From contig DCVB01000023.1 in NCBI GenBank assembly GCA_002327965.1, positions 1 through 48,154 on the forward strand: DNA of 48,154 nt, read 5' to 3'. Position 1 is the stretch's first letter. Each line of letters begins with the position of its first letter. This DNA comes from Candidatus Aminicenantes bacterium UBA2199 (GTDB taxonomy: Bacteria > Acidobacteriota > Aminicenantia > UBA2199). The position numbers and the translations under genes were made by a program. Shown piece by piece: positions 15,938 to 24,089 of the stretch. The notes under the pieces are model-generated. The model ran no database searches, was not told where the DNA came from, and worked only from the letters and a program-made list of their open reading frames with translations.

Positions 15938-18339
15938 AGGATTTGCTGCGCAACCTCATCGACAAGAGCGAGCAGGGCGATTTCCGCGACCTGGTCGCCC
16001 AGCTGGGCTCGCAGCCGGGAAGGATCCTGCTGCGCAACGACATCCTGCTGGTTTTCGCCGGCTTCTGCGAGGAACGCAAGAAATCGCCGGCCTTCCGACG
16101 CAACTCGTCCATGGCCAGGTTCCTGGCCCGCATCCAGGAGATCCTGGTCCGCGACGAGTACCTGGCCGTCATGCACCGCTACGCCATCGCCCGCTACCGC
16201 TTCTACCTGCTGCGCGTCGACTGCGCCGCCATGGAGGAGATCACGGTGCGCGAGTACCTTGACCTGAAGGACCACTACGTGACGGGCGTCCTGCCCGGCG
16301 AAAGACACCTGCGCATCGACCTGCTGCCTTTCTACGACTTCAGCCCCAACATCAAGGACGCCCGCTCCATCGGCAACGGCACCCGCTATCTCAACCGCTT
16401 CCTATGCAGCAACATCTTCAACCGCCCCGGCGAATGGAACGACAAGCTCTTCCAGTTCCTCAAGCTGCACCGTTATAACGAGCAGCAGCTGTTGGTGAAC
16501 GGAGCGATCCTGCCCGACTTCGCGGCTTTTTTCCCCGCGCTGCAGGCCATGCACGCCTGGCTGAAGGACAAGCCGCCCACCGCTCCCGCCGCCGCATTGG
16601 AAAGGCGCATGCGCGAAAAGGGCTTCGAGCCCGGCTGGGGCGACAGGGCCGGGCGCATGGCCGCGACCATGGAAACCCTCATCGACCTGATCAACGAGCC
16701 CGCCGACTACCTGCTGGAGCGCTTCCTGTCGCTGGTGCCCATGCCGCTGATCTCCAAGATCGCCGTCATCTCCCCCCACGGCTGGTTCGCCCAGGAGAAC
16801 GTGCTGGGCCGCCCCGACACCGGCGGCCAGGTGATCTACATCCTCGACCAGGTGCGGGCGCTCGAAAAGCACCTGCAGCAGGAAATAGCGGGCACCGGGC
16901 TGGCGGTGAACCCGGCGATCGTCGTGATCACCCGCTTTATCCCCAACGCCGAGAACACCCGCTGCAACGTGGCGCGGGAGAAGATCCACCACACCGACAA
17001 CTGCTGGATCCTGCGCGTCCCCTTCAAGGACCGCGAGGGCCGGATCGTCGACAACTGGACGTCGCGCTTCCACGTCTGGCCCTACCTGGAGCGCTTCGCC
17101 GAGGACGCCGCGCTGCGGGTGCTGAGCGAATTCGGCGGCAGGCCCGACCTGATCATCGGCAATTATTCCGACGGCAACCTGGTGGCGTCGCTGATGTCCG
17201 ACCGTCTCGACGTCATCCAGTGCACCATCGCCCACGCCCTGGAAAAGACCAAGTACCTGTTCTCCGACCTCTACTGGCGCAGCCTGGAGGAGTACCACCA
17301 TTTCTCCCTGCAGTTCACCGCCGACCTGATCGCCATGAACAAGTCCGACTTCATCATCTCCAGCACGCACCAGGAGATCATCGGCACGGAAGAGAGCATG
17401 GGCCAATACGAGTCCTACCAGTTCTTCACCCTGCCCGGCTTGTTCCAGGTCCAGGGCGGCATCGACCTGTTCGCCCCCAAGTTCAACGTGATCTCACCGG
17501 GGGTCGACGAGCAGATCTTCTTCCCCTATCACGAGCGGGAGCGGAGGACGGCGGCGAAGACCCGCGCCCTGGAAGCGCGCCTGCTTCACGACGCCGCGGA
17601 CGACGTGTTCGGCCGGCTGCGCGACCCGGACAAGCCGCCCATCTTCACCCTGGCCCGCTTCGACCGCATCAAGAACATCACCGGCCTGATCGAAGCCTTC
17701 GGCATGAGCAAGGCCCTGCGCGCCGGCTGCAACCTGGTCTTCTCCGCCGGGACCGTCGATCCCGGCCACGCCCGCGACCCCGAGGAACGGGAGGAGATCG
17801 AAAAGGCCCACGCCCTGATCGAGCGCTACGCCCTGCATGACCAGGTGCGCTGGCTGCCCGGCCTGCCGCGCCTGGACACCGGCGAGGCCTACCGCGTCAT
17901 GGCCGACCGCCGCGGCGTCTTCGTGCAGCCGGCGCTCTTCGAGGCCTTCGGCCTGACCATCCTGGAGGCCATGCTCTCGGGGCTGCCGACGTTCGGGCCG
18001 TTCTTCGGCGGGCCGCAGGAGATCATCGAGAACAACGTCAGCGGCATTCTGATCAATACCAGCCGCCCCGGGCTCATCGCTGCCGGCATCGAGCCCTTCA
18101 TCGCCGCCTGCGCCCGGGACGCGGCCCGCTGGGAGGAGATGTCCCGCCAGGGCATCCGCCGCGTCCGCGAAAGCTTCACCTGGAAGCTCTACAGCGAGAA
18201 ACTGATCGGCCTGGCCAAGCTCTACGGGTTCTGGCGCTATTCGATCAGCAAGTCGGAAAAGCAGGAGCTGAACCGCTATTGCGACATCCTCTACTACTTC
18301 CTGTTCAAGCAGCGGGCCGACGCCATGCCGGGGCAATGA
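15934..18339 (+). CDS. Sucrose synthase
   Basis: An 801-residue protein, the usual length for sucrose synthase. An N-terminal regulatory region of about 275 residues, rich in charged helices, precedes the GT4 core: NVLGRPDTGGQVIYILDQVRALE (residues about 289-311), IGNYSDGNLVASLM, TIAHALEKTKY, LARFDRIKNITGLIEAFG near 572, and EX7E as EAFGLTILEAMLSGLPTFG near 669. It reversibly cleaves sucrose with UDP or ADP to NDP-glucose and fructose. The start is a GTG overlapping the upstream TGA (GTGA), set by frame and coupling. With its two neighbours it completes a sucrose loop. Nucleotide preference cannot be read here. Confidence 0.93.
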   Translation: MKDLLRNLIDKSEQGDFRDLVAQLGSQPGRILLRNDILLVFAGFCEERKKSPAFRRNSSMARFLARIQEILVRDEYLAVMHRYAIARYRFYLLRVDCAAMEEITVREYLDLKDHYVTGVLPGERHLRIDLLPFYDFSPNIKDARSIGNGTRYLNRFLCSNIFNRPGEWNDKLFQFLKLHRYNEQQLLVNGAILPDFAAFFPALQAMHAWLKDKPPTAPAAALERRMREKGFEPGWGDRAGRMAATMETLIDLINEPADYLLERFLSLVPMPLISKIAVISPHGWFAQENVLGRPDTGGQVIYILDQVRALEKHLQQEIAGTGLAVNPAIVVITRFIPNAENTRCNVAREKIHHTDNCWILRVPFKDREGRIVDNWTSRFHVWPYLERFAEDAALRVLSEFGGRPDLIIGNYSDGNLVASLMSDRLDVIQCTIAHALEKTKYLFSDLYWRSLEEYHHFSLQFTADLIAMNKSDFIISSTHQEIIGTEESMGQYESYQFFTLPGLFQVQGGIDLFAPKFNVISPGVDEQIFFPYHERERRTAAKTRALEARLLHDAADDVFGRLRDPDKPPIFTLARFDRIKNITGLIEAFGMSKALRAGCNLVFSAGTVDPGHARDPEEREEIEKAHALIERYALHDQVRWLPGLPRLDTGEAYRVMADRRGVFVQPALFEAFGLTILEAMLSGLPTFGPFFGGPQEIIENNVSGILINTSRPGLIAAGIEPFIAACARDAARWEEMSRQGIRRVRESFTWKLYSEKLIGLAKLYGFWRYSISKSEKQELNRYCDILYYFLFKQRADAMPGQ

Positions 18340-18380
18340 CAGCCTGAAATTGCGATCGGATGACGGTACCGCCAAAGAAT

Positions 18381-18513
18381 GAAATCGGTTGACGGTGGAC
18401 GGTTTACGGTTGACGGGAAGAGAAGAGGCAATCGTAAGACTTAAATTCCAAATCCCAAATTCCAAATAACAAACAAATTCCAAGCTCCAAGTTCCAATTT
18501 CCAAAACAAAAGC
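18381..18513 (-). repeat. Composite heptad repeat, copy C
   Basis: This is the reverse orientation of copies A and B: a GACGGTG/GACGGTTTACGG array, GGGAAGAGAAGAGGCAATCG, then TAAGACTTAAATTCC and ATTCCAA/GCTCCAA units ending TTTCCAAAAC. It lies in the 333-bp gap (18340-18672) between two convergent genes, which contains only repeats. Confidence 0.8.
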
Positions 18514-18544
18514 CCTTACAGTGCCTTTTCTCCATGAAGTAATT

Positions 18545-18645
18545 TATCTTACTTTAAACTTTTTACTTTGAACTTTAAACTTTTACATTGGAATGTCATC
18601 TTCCCTCTCACCCCTAGCCCCTCGCCCCTCGCCTACTTGTCACGC
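18545..18645. repeat. ACTTTAA and CCCCTCG heptad arrays
   Basis: At 18551-18586 successive heptads read ACTTTAA, ACTTTTT, ACTTTGA, ACTTTAA, ACTTTTA. At 18609-18632 they read CCCCTAG, CCCCTCG, CCCCTCG. Two unrelated words are adjacent and both have a 7-bp period. Confidence 0.8.
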
Positions 18646-18672
18646 ATCCCTCTGGACCGTTCCCAGTTCAGT

Positions 18673-19554
18673 CTATCGGTTCCAGCCGATGATCTTCCTG
18701 ATCTTGCGGATCGTGCGCCGGCGCTGCCAGAGCAGGTTGCCCCAGGGGCCGAGCAGCATGATCGCCGCGGCCGCGAGATTGAATGCCACCGGGCCCCCTT
18801 CGATGAGATCCGGCACGAAAAAAAGGACGGCGATCACGGCGATCACGAAAACCGACCAGAGCGCCAGCAGCAGCCGGTTGCCGCGCGAGAGGAAAAAAAC
18901 GAGCGGGATCCGGCTGCCCGTGCGGCCGGCTTCGACCCTGCCCATGACCTTGCCGGTCGGCAGCAGCATGAAAAACGCGGGGCCCTCGAAAATGAACGGC
19001 CAGGACCTGGACGCGGAGGCCTTCAGGCGCTCGACGACCTGGCTCGGGTCGTGCGGGCTGTCGAGAACGATCCCTGCCTGCATCCCTTCGCCGGCGTTCG
19101 TCCCGGCATCAGCAGGGGCATTTTCCCCTGACCGCGCCGGGCTTTCTCCGCCGCAGCAGATATTTTTGAACTCGCGCAGCACCAGGCGCTGGTTCCCCTT
19201 GTTGACGGCCCAGGGAACGGCCAGGAAAAAGAGCAGGATGAACAAGCGCCCGGCCGTCAGTTCTCCCGGCTTCAGCATGGGGGCAAAGATGGCCGCCAGG
19301 CCGATCAGCCAGATGATGGCGAAAACGTAATCGTAGGCCCCCAGGACGAGCCGGGAACGAAAGACGATCCGGCTGCCCGCGAGATGGGGCGCGAGCGAGC
19401 CGCTGATCTCCATGCGGCCCCTTTCATCCTTAATGCTCAATTGAAAGCTGCGCTCCAGCAGGCGGCTTTCCCAGCCATGAGGCAGGCGCTCGTTCTGCAG
19501 CGACGCGATGACCGCTTCAGGCTGGCGGGGGCAGTCAAAAATCGTTTCGCTCAT
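18673..19554 (-). CDS. Membrane protein of unknown function
   Basis: A 293-residue protein I do not recognise. A soluble N-terminal part of about 90 residues (ending SRIVFRSRLVLGAYDY) is followed by two adjacent membrane segments (FAIIWLIGLAAIFAPML and RLFILLFFLAVPWAV). Then comes a soluble middle part and a second membrane pair near residues 225-245 and 250-275 (LLLALWSVFVIAVIAVLFFV, VAFNLAAAAIMLLGPWG), ending in a very basic RRRTIRKIRKIIGWNR tail. The two halves resemble each other in layout, suggesting an internal duplication. The ATG at 19554 overlaps the stop of a short upstream frame. It is convergent with the sucrose operon across a repeat-filled gap. Confidence 0.6.
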   Translation of the reverse strand: MSETIFDCPRQPEAVIASLQNERLPHGWESRLLERSFQLSIKDERGRMEISGSLAPHLAGSRIVFRSRLVLGAYDYVFAIIWLIGLAAIFAPMLKPGELTAGRLFILLFFLAVPWAVNKGNQRLVLREFKNICCGGESPARSGENAPADAGTNAGEGMQAGIVLDSPHDPSQVVERLKASASRSWPFIFEGPAFFMLLPTGKVMGRVEAGRTGSRIPLVFFLSRGNRLLLALWSVFVIAVIAVLFFVPDLIEGGPVAFNLAAAAIMLLGPWGNLLWQRRRTIRKIRKIIGWNR

Positions 19555-19658
19555 TCAATGTCCGGCAGGAAGGCCACCGCCCGGCGCCCGAACGACGCCA
19601 GCGGCGCGCCGTGCACGTCCTGCATGCGCTTCGTTTGCTCCGAGTTGTAATTGGCCAC
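19551..19658 (-). CDS. Possible short coupled ORF or gene remnant
   Basis: A 35-codon frame from GTG 19658 whose TGA overlaps the ATG of the membrane protein (ATGA). The composition of its last 25 residues (VHGAPLASFGRRAVAFLPDIE) looks coding. There is no ribosome site, and an in-frame TAA lies just upstream. It may be the 3' end of a lost gene, a leader peptide, or chance. Confidence 0.3.
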   Translation of the reverse strand: MANYNSEQTKRMQDVHGAPLASFGRRAVAFLPDIE

Positions 19659-19943
19659 GGTGCCAGTTTCTTAACACAGAAAACCTGCAAATACAAGGAA
19701 CATGTTTCAAGAGAGCGAAGGCGCGTCATCAGGCGATCCGGAATACCCTGCGCAGGAGCGGCTCGCTCATGGTGCCGGCGGCTTTGCCTGTTCGCCCTTT
19801 GCCTTTGCGTGACCGTGCATGCATAGTCGCTACCAAACGGCAGCCGCGAAAATCTTTTTTTTTCTATGGTCGCCAATCAATTTAACGATATAACTGTTGC
19901 AGGGAGAGAAATACTTGTCATGGTCCGCTCTGAGGAGGGGTAT

Positions 19944-20450
19944 ATGATCAAAAAAAGGATGAATCCCGTCCATGTCCCGGCCTTTGTCCTTGCATTTTTC
20001 CTCGCCGGCCCGCTTGCCGCCCAGATCAACCAGATGAACCGCATCGCCTACTTCCGCGGCGTGCCGATCCAGGCCGACCTGCAGTTCAAGAAGGACGTGC
20101 TGACCCAGGGGCAGTACGACCTGGAGTTCATGCGCGTGCCCAACACCAAGGCCTACTACCTGAGGATCATGAGGAAAGGGAAGATCCTGCACCTGGTGCA
20201 GGGGGAAAACTATCCTTACACCGAAAAATCACAGGTATGCAACGCGCCGCGGCTTTGCCTCAACCACGACGAGGAAGCGAACACGCTCGTGATCATCGTG
20301 GAGAGCGGCGCCTACACCAGGCCCTACTCGGGAATCCGGGCCAGGTACATCATCCCCTGCGTCGGGGCCGAAACCGCCGAACCAACCGAGCCCGCACCGC
20401 CCGCCGAAGAGGAGCATGTTGGCGAGGAGGAGAACCCGGAACAGAACTGA
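19944..20450 (+). CDS. Small secreted protein, unknown family
   Basis: A 168-residue protein starting at ATG 19944, which has GAGGAGGGG four bases upstream; earlier in-frame ATGs lack a ribosome site and would precede the signal peptide. The signal MIKKRMNPVHVPAFVLAFFLAGPLAAQ is followed by a mature domain rich in beta-type segments (IPIQADLQFKKDVL-like strands, YDLEFMRVPNTKAYYLRIMR, TLVIIVESGAYTRPYSGIRARYIIP). The tail is acidic and proline-rich (EPTEPAPPAEEEHVGEEEN). A pair of cysteines (CNAPRLC) could form a disulfide. It is convergent with the hydrolase gene. I do not recognise the family. Confidence 0.65.
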   Translation: MIKKRMNPVHVPAFVLAFFLAGPLAAQINQMNRIAYFRGVPIQADLQFKKDVLTQGQYDLEFMRVPNTKAYYLRIMRKGKILHLVQGENYPYTEKSQVCNAPRLCLNHDEEANTLVIIVESGAYTRPYSGIRARYIIPCVGAETAEPTEPAPPAEEEHVGEEENPEQN

Positions 20451-20599
20451 AATGGACCGGGGAAAAGAACGAGCTGCAAGCGCAGGTGCGGGTGTTCGTG
20501 CGGGGAGCAGCACGGATCGATATCCTGCTGCCTTGAATCACGGATTACGATAGAGCGTCCCGGCGCTGCTGCCTTCCGTCGTGCGCCGTGTCTCTTTTC

Positions 20600-20634
20600 T
20601 TTCCTTACGCCTTGCGCCTCACGCCTTGCGCCAA
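20600..20634. repeat. TTGCGCC/TCACGCC heptad array
   Basis: TTACGCC, TTGCGCC, TCACGCC, TTGCGCC in strict 7-bp register, immediately 3' of the YgeY-type gene. Confidence 0.7.
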
Positions 20635-20636
20635 GT

Positions 20637-21827
20637 TCACTTCATGCTCAGCACGTACTGGGCGTAGAACGCCGACGCCTTGACCAGGTCGTCTATGGCC
20701 ACCTTCTCGTTCGGCGCGTGGGCGGCGACCTCGTCGCCGGGCCCGAAGCCGACGCAGGGGATGCCGTGCAGTCCCATGACGGCCACGCCGTTGGTGGAGA
20801 AGGTCCACTTGTCCACCCGGGGCTCGCGGTTGAACAGCGAGCGGAAGGAGTCGACGGCGCGGGCGACCGCCGGGTGGCCCGCCTCCAGCGTCCAGGTGGG
20901 ATAATATTTTTCCATGCCGTATTCCAGCCCCGTATAGGCCTTCTCCCGGTACTGCAGCACCTCGACGCCGGCCGGCATCCCCCGCACCAGCTCCCGCACC
21001 TCGGCCACGGCGCTCTCTTTCGTCTCGCCGGCGGTGAGCCGGCGGTCGAGGTGGATGCGGGCGAAATCGGCGACGGCGCAGAGCGAGGGCGAGCCGGAGA
21101 CGAATTCCGTGACCGTGACGGAGCCTTTGCCCAGGAAGTCGTTGTGTCGCAGGCGCCCGTTCAGCTTCTCGATCTCCAGGCAGGCCCGGGAAGCCATGGT
21201 GATGGCGTTCCGGCCGCGCTCGGGGGCCGAGCCGTGCGCCGAGAGCCCCTGGAAGGAGACGCGCATCTCCATGCGCCCGCGGTGGCCGCGGTAGACGCCC
21301 AGCGCCGTCGGCTCGGTTAGGATCACCAGTTCGGGCCTGACCTTCTCCTCCTCGATGATGTATTTCCAGCACAGGCCGTCGCAGTCCTCCTCCATCACCG
21401 TGCCGGTGAAGAGGACCGTGACGTCGTTCTCCAGGCCCAGTTCCTTCAGGATGCGGCCGGCGGTCACCATGGCCGCCGCCCCGCCCTTCTGGTCGACGCT
21501 GCCTCGGCCGTGGACGCAGCCGCCGGCGATCTTCCCCGAGAACGGATCCCCGTCCCAGTTCTCCAGGTTGCCCTGGTCGACGGTGTCGATATGGGCGTCG
21601 ACGGCGATCAGCCGCCGGCCCCGGCCCACCCGGCCGTGGACGCTGCCCAGGCCGTCGAGGCGCACGCCGTCAAAACCCGCCGCCTCCATCTGTCGCTTGA
21701 GCTCGGCGGCCATCTCCTTTTCACCCCCTGACAGGGAGCGGATGCGCACCAGGCGCGAGAGATTGGCGGCCGTGTCGTCGCGGTATCTTTCAGCCAGGGC
21801 CAGGATCCTTTCAGCGGTTTTTTCCAT
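20637..21827 (-). CDS. ygeY: YgeY-type M20 family hydrolase (selenium-metabolism-linked)
   Basis: A 396-residue M20 metallohydrolase. The metal-site blocks are DAHIDTVDQGNLENWDGDPF (residues about 77-96), GRGSVDQKGG, MEEDCDG (catalytic Glu followed by ligand), LTEPTALGVYRGHRG and the terminal HAPNEKVAIDDL. These specific sequences match the YgeY family, which is usually found beside selenium-dependent molybdenum hydroxylases and D-phenylhydantoinase-like genes. M20 enzymes cleave amide or carbamoyl bonds; here a ureido or amino-acid product of purine or heterocycle breakdown is plausible but inferred. The gene starts 9 bp after the xanthine-dehydrogenase large subunit and ends the operon. No selenium genes are in the window. 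Confidence 0.88.
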   Translation of the reverse strand: MEKTAERILALAERYRDDTAANLSRLVRIRSLSGGEKEMAAELKRQMEAAGFDGVRLDGLGSVHGRVGRGRRLIAVDAHIDTVDQGNLENWDGDPFSGKIAGGCVHGRGSVDQKGGAAAMVTAGRILKELGLENDVTVLFTGTVMEEDCDGLCWKYIIEEEKVRPELVILTEPTALGVYRGHRGRMEMRVSFQGLSAHGSAPERGRNAITMASRACLEIEKLNGRLRHNDFLGKGSVTVTEFVSGSPSLCAVADFARIHLDRRLTAGETKESAVAEVRELVRGMPAGVEVLQYREKAYTGLEYGMEKYYPTWTLEAGHPAVARAVDSFRSLFNREPRVDKWTFSTNGVAVMGLHGIPCVGFGPGDEVAAHAPNEKVAIDDLVKASAFYAQYVLSMK

Positions 21828-21836
21828 GCGGGCTCC

Positions 21837-24089
21837 TCATTCTTCCGTCAGCCAGGTCAGGATCTTCTCGTGGGTCAGTGGCGCCGAAAACGGCAATGCC
21901 TTGCCCGGGCGCAGGGCGCGCAGGGCGGCCAGCAGGGCGAAGTAGGCGCCGATGCCGTACATCAGCGGCGGCTCGCCCACGGCCTTGGAGTTGAGAATGG
22001 CGGCCGGGTTCGCCGCGTCGGCCAGGAAGCGCACCTCGATCCGTTCCGGCGCCGTTCGGATGTCGGGCACCTTGTAGGTGGAGAGGGTATCGGTCAGCAG
22101 CGTTCCTTTTTCCGAGTAGAGCAGTTCCTCCAGCGTCACCCAGCCGATCCCCTGGACGATCGCCCCCTCCACCTGTCCGCGGTCGACCAGCGGGTTGATG
22201 CTCGTGCCGTTGTCGTGGACCGCTTGGACCGAATCGATGGCGGCGGTGCCGCGCAGCCCGTCGACGGTGGCCTCGACCAGGGCGGCGCCATACACATGGT
22301 AGGCGAACGGTTCGCCCTTTTCCTTCGCGCGGTCGAAATGGATTCCGGGCGTGGCGTAGTGCACCTGGGAGGAGAGGCTGACCCGCTGCAGATAGGCCGT
22401 CCGCACCAGCTCCTCCCAGCCGAGTTCCGTCCTGGCTCCGGAACGGCGCACGAAATCGGCGCGGATGTCCAACTCCTCCGGGGCGGCGTCCAGTTTGCCG
22501 GCGGCGACCTGCAGCAGCCGCCGGCGCAGCTCCATGCAGGCCAATTCGACCGCCTTGCCGTTCAGGTCGGCGCCGGTGGATGCGGCCGTCGGCGACGTGT
22601 TGGCCACCCGGCGCGTGCAGGTGCTGTCCATGCGCAGCCGGTTCTGGGCGATGCCCAGCGTGCGCCCCGCCACCAGCAGGATCTTGCCGTTCACTCCCTG
22701 CCCCATCTCCACCGCCCCGGTCGAGACCGCGACGCTGCCGTCGGCATAGGCGTGCACCAGGGCGCCGGCCTGGTTGAGGAAAGTGGAGGTGAACGAGATG
22801 CCGAAGCAGACCGGCATCAGCGTCAGCCCCTTCTTGCTGAGGACGTTGTCGTCGTTGTAGCGCCGCACCCGCTCCCTGGCCTCCCGCAAACCAAATGACG
22901 AGACGGCCTCCGCGAAGCAGCGTTGGGCGCGGCAGGCTTTCGCCCGCTGGCCGTAGGGGAACTCGTCGCCCTCGGAGAGCAGGTTCAGCTCCTGGAGCCG
23001 CGCCGGATCCAGGCCCATCTTTTCGGCCGCCTGGAAAAGCGCCGACTCGATGACGAACATGGCCTGCGGCGCGCCGAAGCCGCGGAAGGCGGTGAAGGGC
23101 GGCAGGTGGGTGCGGCAGGAATAGCCGGTGGCGCGCACGTTGGGGACATGGTAGCTGTTGGTGGCATGGAAGAGGGTGCGCTCGAGGATGGAGGTCGACA
23201 GGTCGGCCGCGGCCCCGGCATTCTGGTAATAGGTCACCTCGAAGGCCTGGATCTTCCCCGCATCGTCGAGGCCGATGCGGAAATCGGAGGAATAGGGATG
23301 GCGCTTGCCGGTAAAGCGCATGTCCTCCCGGCGTTCCAGCGCCAGTTTCACCGGCCGGCGCAGGGCGCGCGCGGCCAGGGCGGCCAGCGCCGCCCAGGGC
23401 GTGGCCTGGTCTTCCTTGCCGCCGAAGGCGCCGCCCAGGCGGAACACCTCGACCGCCACCCGGCTCATGGGCATGCCGAGCACGCGGGCGATGGCGCGCT
23501 GCACGCCGCTGGGCGACTGGGTGGCCGAGATCACCCGCAGCGTGTCCTTTTCCCCGGGAATCGCCACGGCCGCCTGGGGCTCGAGGTAGAGGTGTTCCTG
23601 GCCTCCCGATTCCACGCGCCCGGCGACGACCACGGGGCATTTCGCCAGGGCCCGGTCGACGTCGCCGAGAACGAAGGTGCGCGGCGGCGCGATCAGCAGC
23701 CCCTGGGCCGCGGCCTGGCGCGGGTCAAGGACCGCGGGCAGTTCCTCGATCTCCATGCGCACGGCCGCCAGCGCCCGGCGCGCCTGGCGCGGCGTCCCGG
23801 CCACGGCGACGGCGACCGGCTGGCCGGCGAAGTGCACCTCGCCGTCGGCCAGCAGCGGCTCGTCGGCGATGATGCCGCCGATCTGGTTCTCGCCGGGGAT
23901 ATCCCGGGCGCTGAAGACCCCCGCCACGCCGGGCTGCCGCGCGGCCGCGGCGGTGTCCAGCTCGAGGATGCGGCCGTGCGCCAGGGGCGAAACGAGCACG
24001 GCGGCATGGAGCAGGCCGGAGAAATCGCCGAGGTCGTCGACAAAGAGCGTCTCGCCGCGCGGGTGGAAAAATACGTCGTTCTCCTTCAC
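21837..24089 (-). CDS. Xanthine dehydrogenase-type molybdenum-binding subunit
   Basis: A 750-residue catalytic subunit carrying the molybdopterin cofactor. Visible family motifs are LGGAFGGKEDQ (around residue 219), TAFRGFGAPQ (around 328, with the substrate-binding Arg of xanthine oxidoreductases), GAVEMGQGVNGK, a TAASTGADLNGKA block, and near the C-terminus SKAVGEPPLMYG, which contains the catalytic Glu. FRGFG and SKAVGEPPL together favour purine hydroxylase over aldehyde oxidase or CO dehydrogenase. Its length equals that of bacterial XDH large subunits. The ATG overlaps the stop of the FeS/FAD subunit. A cofactor-insertion XdhC is not in the window. The substrate could be another N-heterocycle. 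Confidence 0.9.
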   Translation of the reverse strand: MKENDVFFHPRGETLFVDDLGDFSGLLHAAVLVSPLAHGRILELDTAAAARQPGVAGVFSARDIPGENQIGGIIADEPLLADGEVHFAGQPVAVAVAGTPRQARRALAAVRMEIEELPAVLDPRQAAAQGLLIAPPRTFVLGDVDRALAKCPVVVAGRVESGGQEHLYLEPQAAVAIPGEKDTLRVISATQSPSGVQRAIARVLGMPMSRVAVEVFRLGGAFGGKEDQATPWAALAALAARALRRPVKLALERREDMRFTGKRHPYSSDFRIGLDDAGKIQAFEVTYYQNAGAAADLSTSILERTLFHATNSYHVPNVRATGYSCRTHLPPFTAFRGFGAPQAMFVIESALFQAAEKMGLDPARLQELNLLSEGDEFPYGQRAKACRAQRCFAEAVSSFGLREARERVRRYNDDNVLSKKGLTLMPVCFGISFTSTFLNQAGALVHAYADGSVAVSTGAVEMGQGVNGKILLVAGRTLGIAQNRLRMDSTCTRRVANTSPTAASTGADLNGKAVELACMELRRRLLQVAAGKLDAAPEELDIRADFVRRSGARTELGWEELVRTAYLQRVSLSSQVHYATPGIHFDRAKEKGEPFAYHVYGAALVEATVDGLRGTAAIDSVQAVHDNGTSINPLVDRGQVEGAIVQGIGWVTLEELLYSEKGTLLTDTLSTYKVPDIRTAPERIEVRFLADAANPAAILNSKAVGEPPLMYGIGAYFALLAALRALRPGKALPFSAPLTHEKILTWLTEE

